DNA from: JALORV01 sp963703945
GTDB lineage: Bacteria; Pseudomonadota; Gammaproteobacteria; Burkholderiales; Burkholderiaceae_F
Assembly (NCBI GenBank): GCA_963703945.1
Contig: CAVPGM010000045.1
Coordinates: 124,001-188,000 of the forward strand
DNA length: 64,000 bases
Direction: 5' to 3'
Of this stretch, positions 8,871 through 17,227 are shown piece by piece; the stretch's first letter is position 1, and every line of letters begins with the position of its first letter. The position numbers and the translations under genes were made by a program. The notes below the pieces were generated by a model. The model saw only the letters and a list, made by a program, of their open reading frames with translations, was not told where the DNA came from and did no database searches.

Positions 8871-10697
8871 ATGAACCCGAAAGAGGGGGCCGCTGCGATC
8901 AAGGCTGCCGCTCCGCGCGAGCGACATGGCTCGCCGGCGCTCCCGAACGGCCGCGTCACCGGCGGCTACGTGCTGAAACAGCTGGTGGCCGACGGCCTGC
9001 TTGCCGTTGCCGACGCCGAGCGCTTCAAGATATCCGGCGGCCGCGATCGCGCCGGGCACCCGCTGGCCAACCTGGCGGAGATGAACTACCGAACGCCGAA
9101 TGCCGAGCGGCGGCTGCTCGACCTCGAGATGCTGACGCACTGGCTGGCGCAGAAGGCCGCGCTGCCGTACTTCCACATCGACCCGCTGCGGGTGGACTTC
9201 ACTCGCGTTGTCGACGTCATGTCGTCGTCGTATGCGACGACCTATTCCATCCTGCCGGTCGCGATCAGCGGCGACGAAGTGACGATCGCGACCTGCGAGC
9301 CGTTCCAGACCGGATGGGAACGCGAGATCGAGCAGATCACGAAGAGGTCGGTCAAGCGCGTCGTCTCCAACCCTCACGACGTCGCGCGCTATACGACCGA
9401 GTTCTACAAGCTCGCGCAGCAGGTCAAGGGCGCCGCAAAGTCCGGCGCGGCACCGCTGGTGTCGAGCTTCGAGCAACTGGTCGAGCTCGGTGGCAAGGTG
9501 GCGGCCGACGACGCGCACGTCATCCACATCGTCGACTGGCTGCTGCAGTATGCATTCGATCAGCGCGCCAGCGATATCCACCTCGAGCCGCGTCGCGAGC
9601 AGGGCATCGCGCGGTTCCGCATCGACGGCGTGCTGCACCAGGTCTACCAGGTGCCGGCCGGCGTGATGGCGGCGATGACCAGCCGCATCAAGCTGCTGGG
9701 TCGCATGGATGTCGTGGAGAAGCGGCGGCCGCAGGACGGGCGCATCAAGACCAAGGTCGCCACGGGCGTCAATGCCGGGCGCGAAGTGGAGATCCGGCTG
9801 TCGACGCTGCCGACCGCGTTCGGCGAAAAGCTGGTGATGCGGATTTTCGATCCGGAAGTGGTGGTCCGCAGCTACGCGGAACTCGGCTTCACCGCGGAAG
9901 AATCCAAGGTCTGGGAAGAGCTGATCCACCGGCCGTCCGGCATCGTGCTGGTGACCGGACCGACGGGCTCGGGCAAGACGACGACGTTGTACTCGACGCT
10001 GAAGCAGCTGGCGACCGACGAGGTCAACGTCAGCACGGTCGAGGATCCGATCGAGATGGTCGACCCGGCGCTGAACCAGATGCAGGTCCAGCACGGCATC
10101 GATCTGGGATTCTCCGACGGGCTGCGCGCGCTGATGCGGCAGGATCCGGACATCATCATGGTCGGCGAAATCCGTGACAAGGAAACGGCCGACATGGCGG
10201 TGCAGGCCGCGCTGACCGGCCACCTCGTCTTCTCGACCCTGCACACCAACGACGCAGCGGCATCGATCGCGCGCCTGCTCGAACTCGGCATTCCGAACTA
10301 CCTGGTCAACGCCACGTTGATCGGCATTCTGGCGCAGCGACTGGTGCGCACGCTGTGCCCGCACTGCAAGGCGCCGGGCGAGCCGATCGAGCCAACGCTG
10401 TGGAAGGAACTGGTGGCGCCGTGGCGCTCGAACGTGCCGGAGAAGATCTATCACCCGATCGGCTGCCTCGAGTGTCGCCGCACCGGATACATGGGCCGCA
10501 CCGGCCTGATCGAAATGCTCGTGATGACCGACGCGATGCGCAAGCTGATCGCCGAGCGTGCCGACCTCGTGCAGCTGCGCGGGCAGGCCGCGCGTGACGG
10601 CCTGCGTTCGCTGCGGGTGTCCGGTGCCGAGAAGATCGCCAAGGGCGTCACGACCTTGGACGAAGTGCTGAAGGCCGCTCCGCCCTTCAACAGCTAG
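8871..10697 (+). CDS. GspE/PilB-family secretion ATPase
   Basis: This is a 608-aa hexameric ATPase of the type II secretion/type IV pilus assembly family. An N-terminal GspE/MshE-N-like domain (about residues 50-200) precedes the ATPase core. Walker A is GPTGSGKTTT near residue 363. Asp/His-box elements follow, including MRQDPDIIMVGEIRD and LTGHLVFSTLHTND. A four-cysteine zinc motif follows near residues 495-533 (LCPHC and CLEC). Its ending, TGYMGRTGLIEML, is typical. ATG 8871 is preferred over an upstream frame start inside the previous gene. No pilin, secretin or inner-membrane partner lies nearby, so it is an orphan here. Its only close neighbours are the DUF1631 genes. Confidence 0.9.
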   Translation: MNPKEGAAAIKAAAPRERHGSPALPNGRVTGGYVLKQLVADGLLAVADAERFKISGGRDRAGHPLANLAEMNYRTPNAERRLLDLEMLTHWLAQKAALPYFHIDPLRVDFTRVVDVMSSSYATTYSILPVAISGDEVTIATCEPFQTGWEREIEQITKRSVKRVVSNPHDVARYTTEFYKLAQQVKGAAKSGAAPLVSSFEQLVELGGKVAADDAHVIHIVDWLLQYAFDQRASDIHLEPRREQGIARFRIDGVLHQVYQVPAGVMAAMTSRIKLLGRMDVVEKRRPQDGRIKTKVATGVNAGREVEIRLSTLPTAFGEKLVMRIFDPEVVVRSYAELGFTAEESKVWEELIHRPSGIVLVTGPTGSGKTTTLYSTLKQLATDEVNVSTVEDPIEMVDPALNQMQVQHGIDLGFSDGLRALMRQDPDIIMVGEIRDKETADMAVQAALTGHLVFSTLHTNDAAASIARLLELGIPNYLVNATLIGILAQRLVRTLCPHCKAPGEPIEPTLWKELVAPWRSNVPEKIYHPIGCLECRRTGYMGRTGLIEMLVMTDAMRKLIAERADLVQLRGQAARDGLRSLRVSGAEKIAKGVTTLDEVLKAAPPFNS

Positions 10698-10710
10698 CAC
10701 CAGCCTGCGG

Positions 10711-11454
10711 TCAGGCGGCCTGGGTGCTGTGCGGACGATCCGCTTCGAGTCGCCGCGTCTTCTTCAGGATAAAGACACCCAAATAGAGCAGCATCCAGGG
10801 CGCGAGGAACATCCACACATGGCTGCGTGAGGGCAGCGCTGCCGGACCCTGGATGACGAAGTCGTCCCACTGGACCAGGCCCGCGAGCAGGAGCACCGAC
10901 ATGAAGATCTGGTTGTAATCCTTGACCAGGACTCGCCGCCAGTTGAATCGCATGCCTTCGACGGACCGATGCAGTCCCGACAGACTCGGCAGGATGCGAT
11001 TGACCCGGGCACAGTAGGCATCGAACTCGACACCGAATTTTTCGCGAAGGTACGCCTCCTCGGCGGCGATGATCGCGGCGTAGAACACCGCCGTCAGCGG
11101 CAGCGCGATGAGGTAGAACTCCGGAGCGTTGACGATCAGCGCCCAGCCCAGAATCATCAGGCAGTTGCCGAGGTACATCGGGTTGCGCGTGTGCGCGTAG
11201 ATCCCGCCCTGCACCAGGTTGTCCGCGTAGACCTGCTTGTTACGCCCACCGCGGACGATGTATTCATAGCCGATGGTGACGGCGCGCACCGCAAGGCCGA
11301 GAACCGCGACGAGCACGCCCAGCGCATCCATCCAGGCGTCGAGCTCAGGGCGACCGAGCAGGTACCTCGGTGTGGACAGCGCCAAAGCTCCGAGACCGAT
11401 CGCCGTGAACACGACGCCACGGTAACGAAACAGGAAGCGACCCAGAGCAACCAT
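10711..11454 (-). CDS. Isoprenylcysteine-carboxyl-methyltransferase-like membrane protein
   Basis: This is a 247-aa integral membrane protein with about five hydrophobic segments. It carries the phospholipid/isoprenylcysteine methyltransferase signature: HTRNPMYLGN near the middle, then AEEAYLREKFGVEFDAYC, with the C-terminal Glu/Arg region that binds SAM. About 65 residues beyond that signature hold two further membrane segments, which is longer than a minimal ICMT. The ATG at 11454 lies 8 bp after the stop of the CmoA-like gene, so the pair forms an operon. The substrate is unknown. Bacterial members are thought to methylate lipids or small molecules. Confidence 0.8.
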   Translation of the reverse strand: MVALGRFLFRYRGVVFTAIGLGALALSTPRYLLGRPELDAWMDALGVLVAVLGLAVRAVTIGYEYIVRGGRNKQVYADNLVQGGIYAHTRNPMYLGNCLMILGWALIVNAPEFYLIALPLTAVFYAAIIAAEEAYLREKFGVEFDAYCARVNRILPSLSGLHRSVEGMRFNWRRVLVKDYNQIFMSVLLLAGLVQWDDFVIQGPAALPSRSHVWMFLAPWMLLYLGVFILKKTRRLEADRPHSTQAA

Positions 11455-11462
11455 CGCGGACT

Positions 11463-12206
11463 CTACGAGAGTGTCTTCACGCCAAGAAGGCCGGCGAAGT
11501 TGTACCACTTGTAGAACACGTCGGCGCTGCCGAAACCGTTGCGCTTCAGCAGTTCGATGTTTTCGTCGATGCGATACGGGATCAGCACGTTCTCGAGCGC
11601 CTCCCGCTTCAGAGCGATCTCGGTCTCGCTGTAGTCGTTGCGCCGCTTCATGTCGTAGTAGAACTTGATGAAGAGGCGGTTGAACAGGGAGTTGTCGCCG
11701 AGCACCTTTTCGACGAGGATGAGGCAGCCGTTCTCGTTCAGCCCTTCGTGGATCGAGCGGATCAGCCGGTCGCGGAACAGGGGGCGCACGAACTGAAGCG
11801 TCAGGTTGAGCACGACGACCGACGCGTTCTTGATGGCACAGCCTTCGTTCAAGTCGGCGAGTACCAGCTCCGGCTTGCCGGACTGCTCCGCGCTCGAAAA
11901 CCGCAGCGCTGCCTTGTCGAGCATCGCTGCCGAGTAGTCCACGCCGACGAGATGCACTTTCTTGCCCGCGCTGGTGATGGCCGCCGACAGCGTTTCGAGC
12001 GTGATGCCATTGGAGCAGCCCAGGTCGTAGACGTTCGAACCGCTCACTGCGAACTCCGCGGCGATCTCGCCGAGCATGCGCTGGAGTTCCCGGTAAAGCG
12101 GAATCGAGCGGTCGAGCATGTCCTCGAATACGGCGGCGGTCTTTTCGCCGAAATTGAAGTCGCCGACCGCCTGTGTCTTCTGGGCAAAAATCTTGTCCTT
12201 GTTCAT
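11463..12206 (-). CDS. CmoA-like class I SAM-dependent enzyme
   Basis: This 247-aa soluble protein resembles carboxy-S-adenosyl-L-methionine synthase CmoA along its whole length. It starts with DKIFAQKTQ, has VYDLGCSNG as SAM motif I, then VVLNLTLQFV, and ends with KWYNFAGLLGV. CmoA makes the carboxymethyl donor for tRNA wobble uridine modification with CmoB. No cmoB is adjacent; the partner is a membrane methyltransferase. The start at 12206 is fixed by a perfect AGGAGG eight to ten bases upstream. It may be a true CmoA or a diverged methyltransferase that uses ordinary SAM. I cannot decide between these from the sequence alone. Confidence 0.75.
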   Translation of the reverse strand: MNKDKIFAQKTQAVGDFNFGEKTAAVFEDMLDRSIPLYRELQRMLGEIAAEFAVSGSNVYDLGCSNGITLETLSAAITSAGKKVHLVGVDYSAAMLDKAALRFSSAEQSGKPELVLADLNEGCAIKNASVVVLNLTLQFVRPLFRDRLIRSIHEGLNENGCLILVEKVLGDNSLFNRLFIKFYYDMKRRNDYSETEIALKREALENVLIPYRIDENIELLKRNGFGSADVFYKWYNFAGLLGVKTLS

Positions 12207-12570
12207 CGAGAGGCCCTCCTGCGGCACGCGCTCGCCCGCAGATCTTGGGGCGAGGATGCATAGGAACTCGTTGCGAGGGTGTAGGTTTTTCGTCAGGTAG
12301 ATCGCTGAAAGGTTACATCAAATCGTGCGCCAACTCCCGGCGCACTCCCGACCTCAATGCACCGGCCTGTTGTCTCGATGCGGTCCGTTCTCGAGACGAG
12401 CTGCGACAACACGCTTCATGTTGAACGCCCCGTCCGCCTACCGTCAGCGAGCGAGACATTAGTCGTGCGTGGCGGAGTCGGCAATGCCCGGAATTGCCGC
12501 GAACGAAGTTGAGCGCAAGGTGTCGCTTGCGTATGCTGCCTTGTTCCGCGAGGCGCTTCAAGGAGGGGTC
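12207..12570 (+). promoter_or_regulatory. 364-bp divergent intergenic region with a predicted promoter
   Basis: This gap separates the minus-strand CmoA-like gene from the SnoaL-like gene and holds no convincing coding sequence. Near its right end TTGAGC (12509-12514) and TATGCT (12532-12537) are 17 bp apart. They make a reasonable sigma-70 promoter, giving a leader of about 27 bases with AGGAGG (12561-12566) before the ATG at 12571. The central part shows nothing further that I recognise. Confidence 0.4.
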
Positions 12571-12969
12571 ATGTCTCTTAACACCGACGCAGTAAAAGCG
12601 ATCTACGAATCGTTCGGCAAGGCCGATATTCCAGGGATCGTCGCTCGCCTGGCATCCGATGTGTCGTGGGAGCATGACTGGGGTGGGCAAACCCTGAGGT
12701 GGTTCGAACCGCGGCGCGGCCGCGATGCCGTGCCCGGCTTCTTCGCCACGCTTGCGGACTTCGAGTTCGTCCGCTTCGAGCCTTTCGCATTCCTCGAGGG
12801 CGATGGCATGGTTGCCGTTCCGGTGCGGCTCGAACTCGTCTACAGGGCAAACGGCAGCCGCATCCGCGACTTGGAAATTCACCTCTGGACGTTCGGCGTG
12901 GATGGCCTCGTGACCGGTTTCCGGCACTTCGTCGACACGCATCAGTGGGCACAGGCCACTCGCGGATAG
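12571..12969 (+). CDS. SnoaL-like (NTF2-fold) protein
   Basis: This 132-aa protein has the cone-shaped NTF2/SnoaL fold. The N-terminus reads AVKAIYESFGKADIPGIV, followed by the typical SDVSWEHD strand, a GRDAVPGFF helix and a C-terminal VTGFRHFVDTH. Members act as ketosteroid-isomerase-like enzymes or as small ligand binders; no specific reaction is indicated. The frame is open upstream, but the ATG at 12571 is chosen because AGGAGG lies just before it. It is a single-gene unit, convergent with cysA. Confidence 0.75.
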   Translation: MSLNTDAVKAIYESFGKADIPGIVARLASDVSWEHDWGGQTLRWFEPRRGRDAVPGFFATLADFEFVRFEPFAFLEGDGMVAVPVRLELVYRANGSRIRDLEIHLWTFGVDGLVTGFRHFVDTHQWAQATRG

Positions 12970-12989
12970 CTTGGGGCCGAAGCGGCGGT

Positions 12990-13015
12990 GATCGACGGAA
13001 ACTGCGTCCGCGATC
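12990..13015. terminator. Hairpin in convergent gap (possible terminator)
   Basis: GATCGACGGA and TCCGCGATC form a nine-pair stem with one bulged base and a seven-base loop. It starts 21 bp after the SnoaL-like stop and 53 bp from the end of cysA on the other strand. There is no U-tract, so it is at best a weak or factor-assisted terminator. Confidence 0.3.
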
Positions 13016-13067
13016 GGCGATCCACATGGCACCACACTCTGCTGAAGATGCCGTCAGCTCGGCCGCT

Positions 13068-14159
13068 TCAGGTGGTTAGAAGTGCCCGTGAGGCGTAGAC
13101 GCGGAATGCACGCGGTCGCACGACCAGCGTTTCGCCCAGGCGCAGCCCGAGTTGCTCGTACCGGCTGCGCGGGACTTCGACCTCGATCGGTTCAGCGGTA
13201 ACGCGGCCGGGACGCTCGAGTTCCAGCAACACGTTCGGCCCGCGCAGATACTGGCGGACCAGGTCGGCTACCACGCCATCGGCGCCGGGTGTGTAGCGCT
13301 CGACTTCGAGGTCGTGCGGTCGCGCAAAGGCAACCGCGGCCCCCTCTGTCAATCCTTGATCGCCATTTGCTGCGGGGACATCGACCTGCAACCCGTCGCC
13401 GGTGAAGATGCCACCCTCGGCGCGACCATGAAAACGATTGACGGTGCCGAGGAAGCCGTAGACGAAGGCATTGGCCGGATGCGTGTACACCTCGTCCGGC
13501 GCGCCGACCTGTTCGATACGTCCGCGGTTCATCACGACCACGCGGTCTGCGACTTCCAGCGCTTCTTCCTGGTCGTGCGTGACGAACACGCTGGTCACAT
13601 GCAGTTCGTCGTGCAGTCGTCGCAGCCAGCGACGCAGTTCCTTGCGCACCTTGGCGTCGAGTGCGCCGAACGGCTCGTCGAGCAGCAGCACGCGCGGCTC
13701 GACCGCGAGTGCCCGCGCCAGGGCGATCCGCTGGCGCTGCCCGCCGGAGAGCTGATTGGGGTAGCGGTCCCCCAGCCAGTCGAGCTGCACCAGGTTGAGC
13801 AGCTGGTGCACGCGTGCCCGGATCTCCTGTTCGCCCGGCCGCTCGCCGCGCGGCTTGACCCGCAGCCCGAACGCCACGTTGTCGAACACCGTCATGTGGC
13901 GGAACAGCGCGTAGTGCTGGAATACGAAGCCGACGCCGCGGCGCTGCACGGCGAGCTGCGTGGCGTCTTCGCCGTGAACGGCGACATTACCGGCGTCCGG
14001 CGTCTCGAGACCCGCAATGATCCGCAGCAGCGTGGTCTTGCCGCAACCCGACGGGCCGAGCAGCGCGACGAGTTCGCCGTGGTCGATGTCGAGCGACACG
14101 TCGTTCAGCGCGGTGAAGCTGCCGAAGCGCTTCGACAGGTTGCGGATCTCGATGGACAT
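13068..14159 (-). CDS. cysA: Sulfate/thiosulfate ABC transporter ATP-binding protein CysA
   Basis: This is the 363-aa ATPase of the sulfate/thiosulfate importer, acting at the inner face of the membrane. Walker A GPSGCGKTT lies near residue 35, the Q-loop FVFQHYALF near 80, the signature LSGGQRQR near 138, Walker B LLLDEPFGALD, and the H-loop VFVTHDQEE. A C-terminal TOBE-like domain (about 240-363) ends the protein. ATG 14159 opens the usual MSIEIRNLSKRFG start. It is the last gene of sbp-cysT-cysW-cysA and the only one of the four that reads intact. Confidence 0.95.
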   Translation of the reverse strand: MSIEIRNLSKRFGSFTALNDVSLDIDHGELVALLGPSGCGKTTLLRIIAGLETPDAGNVAVHGEDATQLAVQRRGVGFVFQHYALFRHMTVFDNVAFGLRVKPRGERPGEQEIRARVHQLLNLVQLDWLGDRYPNQLSGGQRQRIALARALAVEPRVLLLDEPFGALDAKVRKELRRWLRRLHDELHVTSVFVTHDQEEALEVADRVVVMNRGRIEQVGAPDEVYTHPANAFVYGFLGTVNRFHGRAEGGIFTGDGLQVDVPAANGDQGLTEGAAVAFARPHDLEVERYTPGADGVVADLVRQYLRGPNVLLELERPGRVTAEPIEVEVPRSRYEQLGLRLGETLVVRPRAFRVYASRALLTT

Positions 14160-14182
14160 GATGGTTCCTATGCGTGGTCGCT

Positions 14183-15107
14183 TCAGGCGACTGCTGCAGC
14201 TGCCACCGGCGCTCGGACACGAAGGCGGTCGGTGTCCTCCGGAGCCGCGATGCGCTGCGATGCTTCGCGCGCTCTCTCGTCGCGCCACTCGACCCCGCTC
14301 TTGATCGCCAGCGTGACCAGCGCGAGGAAGGCGAGGATCGAAGCCACCGCAAAGGCTGCCGCGAACTGGTACTCGTTGTAGAGGATTTCGACGTGCAGCG
14401 GAATCGTGTTGGTCTGGCCGCGAATGTGGCCGGACACGACGCTGACCGCGCCAAATTCGCCCATCGCCCGCGCGTTGCACAGGATCACGCCGTACAGCAG
14501 GCCCCACTTGATGTTGGGCAGCGTCACCTTGACGAAAGTTCGCCACCCCGACGCTCCCAGTGTCAGCGCAGCCTCCTCTTCCTCGGTGCCCTGCGACTGC
14601 ATCAGCGGGATCAACTCGCGCGCCACGAACGGAAAGGTCACGAACACCGTCGCGAGAACGATGCCCGGCAGCGCGAAGATGACCCTGATGTCGTGCGCCT
14701 GCAGCCATGGCCCGAACCAGCCCTGCGCACCGAACACGAGGACGTAGATCAGGCCCGCGACCACCGGCGATACCGAGAAGGGCAGGTCGATCAGGGTGAT
14801 CAGCAGCTGTTTGCCGCGGAACTCGAACTTGGTGATCGCCCAGGCTGCGGCCACGCCGAACACCAGGTTCAGCGGTACCGCGATGCCGCGCAGCCAGCAG
14901 CGTCAGCCGGATCGCGGCCAGCGCGTCGGGTTCGACGATCGCGGCGAAGTAGGCTTCAACTCCCTTGCGCAGCGCTTCGAAGAACACTGCGACCAGCGGC
15001 AACAGGATGAAGAGCGCCATGAAGCCCAGCGCGAAGCGCCGTCAGCAGCAACCGGACCCATACCGGTTCGGTCGTGGCTTTGCGGGCGCGAGGAGCTTCG
15101 TCGCCAT
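14183..15107 (-). pseudogene. cysW: Sulfate ABC transporter permease CysW (frameshifted)
   Basis: This is an inner-membrane permease of the sulfate importer, readable only by joining frames. The ATG at 15107 overlaps the stop of cysT. The frame changes near 15075, near 15038 (before a GFMALFILLPLV block) and near 14888 (between IRLTLLAA and VPLNLVFGVAAAW). From there to the end it is uninterrupted and contains the permease EAA loop, EEEEAALTLGASGWRTF. The last two changes look like one-base insertions. No in-frame stop appears inside the joined reading. About 300 aa would result if repaired, the normal size. It may be a real pseudogene or carry sequence error. Confidence 0.75.
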
Positions 15108-15949
15108 CACGCCCGCCGCTGCTGCCATTTCTGCAGCAGGTTGACCGAAAGGATCAGCGCGAACGACAGCACCAGCATCACCGACGCGATGGCCGTGGCG
15201 CCCGCGTAGTCGTATTGCTCCAGCTTGGTGATGATCAGCAGCGGCGTGATCTCCGAGACGAACGGCATGTTGCCGGCGATGAAGATCACCGAGCCGATAT
15301 TCGCCGATCGCACGCGAGAGCGCGAGCACGAAGCCGGTCAAAATGGCGGGCAGCGAGCAGCGGCATAACGACCTTGAAGAAGGCCTGCCAGCGCGATGCG
15401 CCGAGCGAAGCGGCCGCCTCCTCGAGTTCCTTGTCGAGGTCCTCGAGCACCGGCTGCACCGTGCGCACCACGAAGGGCAGGCCGATGAAGATCAGCGCGA
15501 CCAGCACGCCCAGCGGCGTGAACGCCACCTTGAGGCCGAGGGCGGCGAGCGGCGCTCCCAGCCAGCCGTTGGGCGCATACAGCGCGGTCAGGGCAATGCC
15601 GGCGACCGCGGTGGGTAGCGCGAACGGCAGGTCGATCAGCGCGTCGATCAGGCGCTTGCCGGGGAAGTCGTAGCGGACCAGCACCCAGGCGACGACGACG
15701 CCGGCGAAAAGGTTGACGGACGCCGCGATCAGCGATGCGCCGAAAGTCAGCCGATACGACGCCAGCCACGCGCGGTTCGGTGACCGTGGTCCAGAAGGCG
15801 GACCAGCTCAGCGTCGACGACTTGATGGCGAGCGCCGCCAGCGGAATCAGCACGATCAGACTCAGATAGAACAGCGTGTAGCCCATCGCGGGGCCGAAGC
15901 CCGGCAACACGCTGCGGCGCGGACCCGGCCATGCAAGCACAGCGCTCAT
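15107..15949 (-). pseudogene. cysT: Sulfate ABC transporter permease CysT/CysU (frameshifted)
   Basis: This is the partner permease of CysW, split over three reading frames. The N-terminal part from ATG 15949 (GGAGAG just upstream) runs through FGPAMGYTLFYLSLIVLIPL. It changes frame near 15766, near 15345 (after FFKVVMPLL) and near 15310 (after AIGEY). It then continues as GSVIFIAGNMPFVSEI and finishes with LLQKWQQRRA at the stop overlapping cysW. The middle piece holds EEAAASLGASRWQAF, the EAA loop. Each change fits a single inserted base, and conserved sequence resumes at once. Repaired, it would be about 280 aa, normal for CysT. A further ATG at 15985 is possible but lacks the ribosome-binding site. 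Confidence 0.75.
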
Positions 15950-15989
15950 GTCGCTCTCCGGTCGCTGCGAATCGAGGATGCGCATCAGC

Positions 15990-17035
15990 CTATGAGCGCG
16001 CGCCCGGCTGATAGATCTGGTCGAACACTCCGCCGTCGCCGAAGTGCAGAGGCTGTGCCTTGGTCCAGCCGCCGAACATCTCGTCGATCGTGAATAGCTT
16101 CACCGCGGGAAACTGGTGCGCATACTTCGCCGCCACACCCTGGTCGGTGGCGCGGTAGTAGTGGCGCGCGATGAGTGTCCTGCGCCGCCGGGGTGTAGAG
16201 GAACTCCAGGTAGGCCTGAGCAACGGAGCGCGTGCCCTTCCTGTCCACGTTGCGATCCACGATCGTGACCGGCGGCTCGGCCAGGATGCTGATCGACGGA
16301 TACACGACCTCGAACTTCTGCGGGCCCAGTTCCTTCAGGGCCAGCAACGCCTCGTTCTCCCATGAAATGAGAGACGTCGCCGATGCCGCGCTCGACAAAA
16401 GTCGTCGTCGATCCACGCGCGCCGGAGTCCAGCACCGGCACATTGCGATAGATGGCCGCAACGAAATCACGCGCCTTTGCCTCGCTGCCGCCGGGTTGAC
16501 GTAAGGCGTAGCCCCATGCCGCCAGATAGTTCCAGCGCGCGCCGCCCGAAGTCTTGGGGTTCGGCGTGATGACACTGACGCCGGGCTTCGCCAGATCGTT
16601 CCAGTCCCTGATGCCCTTGGGATTGCCCTTGCGCACGAGGAACACGATGGTCGATGTGTAGGGTGAACTGTTGTGCGGCAACCGCTTCTGCCAGTCGGAG
16701 GGCAGCAGCTTGCCTCTGGCGGAGATCTCGTCGATGTCGTAGGCCAGGGCGAGCGTGACGACGTCGGCGTCCAGGCCGTCGATTACCGAACGTGCCTGTC
16801 GCCCGGAGCCGCCATGCGATTGCCTGATGCTGACCGCCTGGCCGTTCTTCTGCCGCCATTGCGCGGCAAACGCTTTGTTCACTTCCTGATAGAGCTCGCG
16901 CGTGGGGTCGTAGGACACGTTGAGCAGGGTGATCGAGGGCGCCTGCGCGCGGACCGGAACGCCGAGCACGGTCGCCGCCAGGGCAAATGTGATGGCGGCG
17001 AGAGCTGATCGGCGGAAAGTGCGGAGAACCTTCAT
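15990..17035 (-). pseudogene. sbp: Sulfate-binding periplasmic protein Sbp (frameshifted)
   Basis: This is the periplasmic sulfate receptor of the importer. From ATG 17035 it has a signal peptide ending near VRAQA. It then shows the family hallmarks NVSYDPTRELY and SHGGSGRQARSVIDGLDADVV, then TPNPKTSGGARWNYLAAWGYA. The frame changes near 16370, where GIGDV should continue as LISWENEALLA, and near 16178, where PAAQD should continue as LIARHYYRATDQG. Both fit single-base insertions. The tail ends in FGDGGVFDQIYQPG. Repaired length is about 347 aa, normal for the family. It heads the transporter operon, divergent from cysI. Confidence 0.8.
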
Positions 17036-17113
17036 CAGACCTCGATGGCGAGCGGGTTGCGTGTGAAGCGCGAAGTCTGGTGGCCAAAGACCCGGCTCCA
17101 ACCACTTTGTTGC

Positions 17114-17157
17114 GCATAGCTATGCAGGATTCGTCATAAGAAAGCGAGCGGCTTATG
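17114..17157. promoter_or_regulatory. Inverted repeats in the sbp-cysI divergent control region
   Basis: The 192-bp gap between sbp (minus) and cysI (plus) holds a perfect 12-bp palindrome GCATAGCTATGC (17114-17125). It also holds CATAAG (17135-17140) and CTTATG (17152-17157), separated by exactly 11 bp. AT-rich dyads with this spacing are typical LysR-family sites, and CysB is the usual LysR regulator of these genes. The assignment to CysB is inference. Confidence 0.4.
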
Positions 17158-17227
17158 CACCGCAACGATAAGTACACGTCGATAAGTTCGAAGGAGGGAG
17201 GCTGCCGGCCACTAGAGTCCACCGACC

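Noticed and set aside
10697..10730. Possible bidirectional terminator between the ATPase and ICMT-like genes
   Set aside because: The inverted repeat is imperfect, lies inside the end of the ICMT-like coding sequence and has no U-tract.
10711..12261. A 516-residue open frame covering both the ICMT-like and CmoA-like genes
   Set aside because: Only its C-terminal half is real protein (ICMT-like). The first half is out of frame with the conserved CmoA-like protein, which has its own AGGAGG start.
13068..15020. A 650-residue frame joining part of cysW to cysA
   Set aside because: CysA has its own ATG at 14159 and family-correct start. The upstream part is CysW only for a short stretch and then an off-frame shadow caused by the frameshift.
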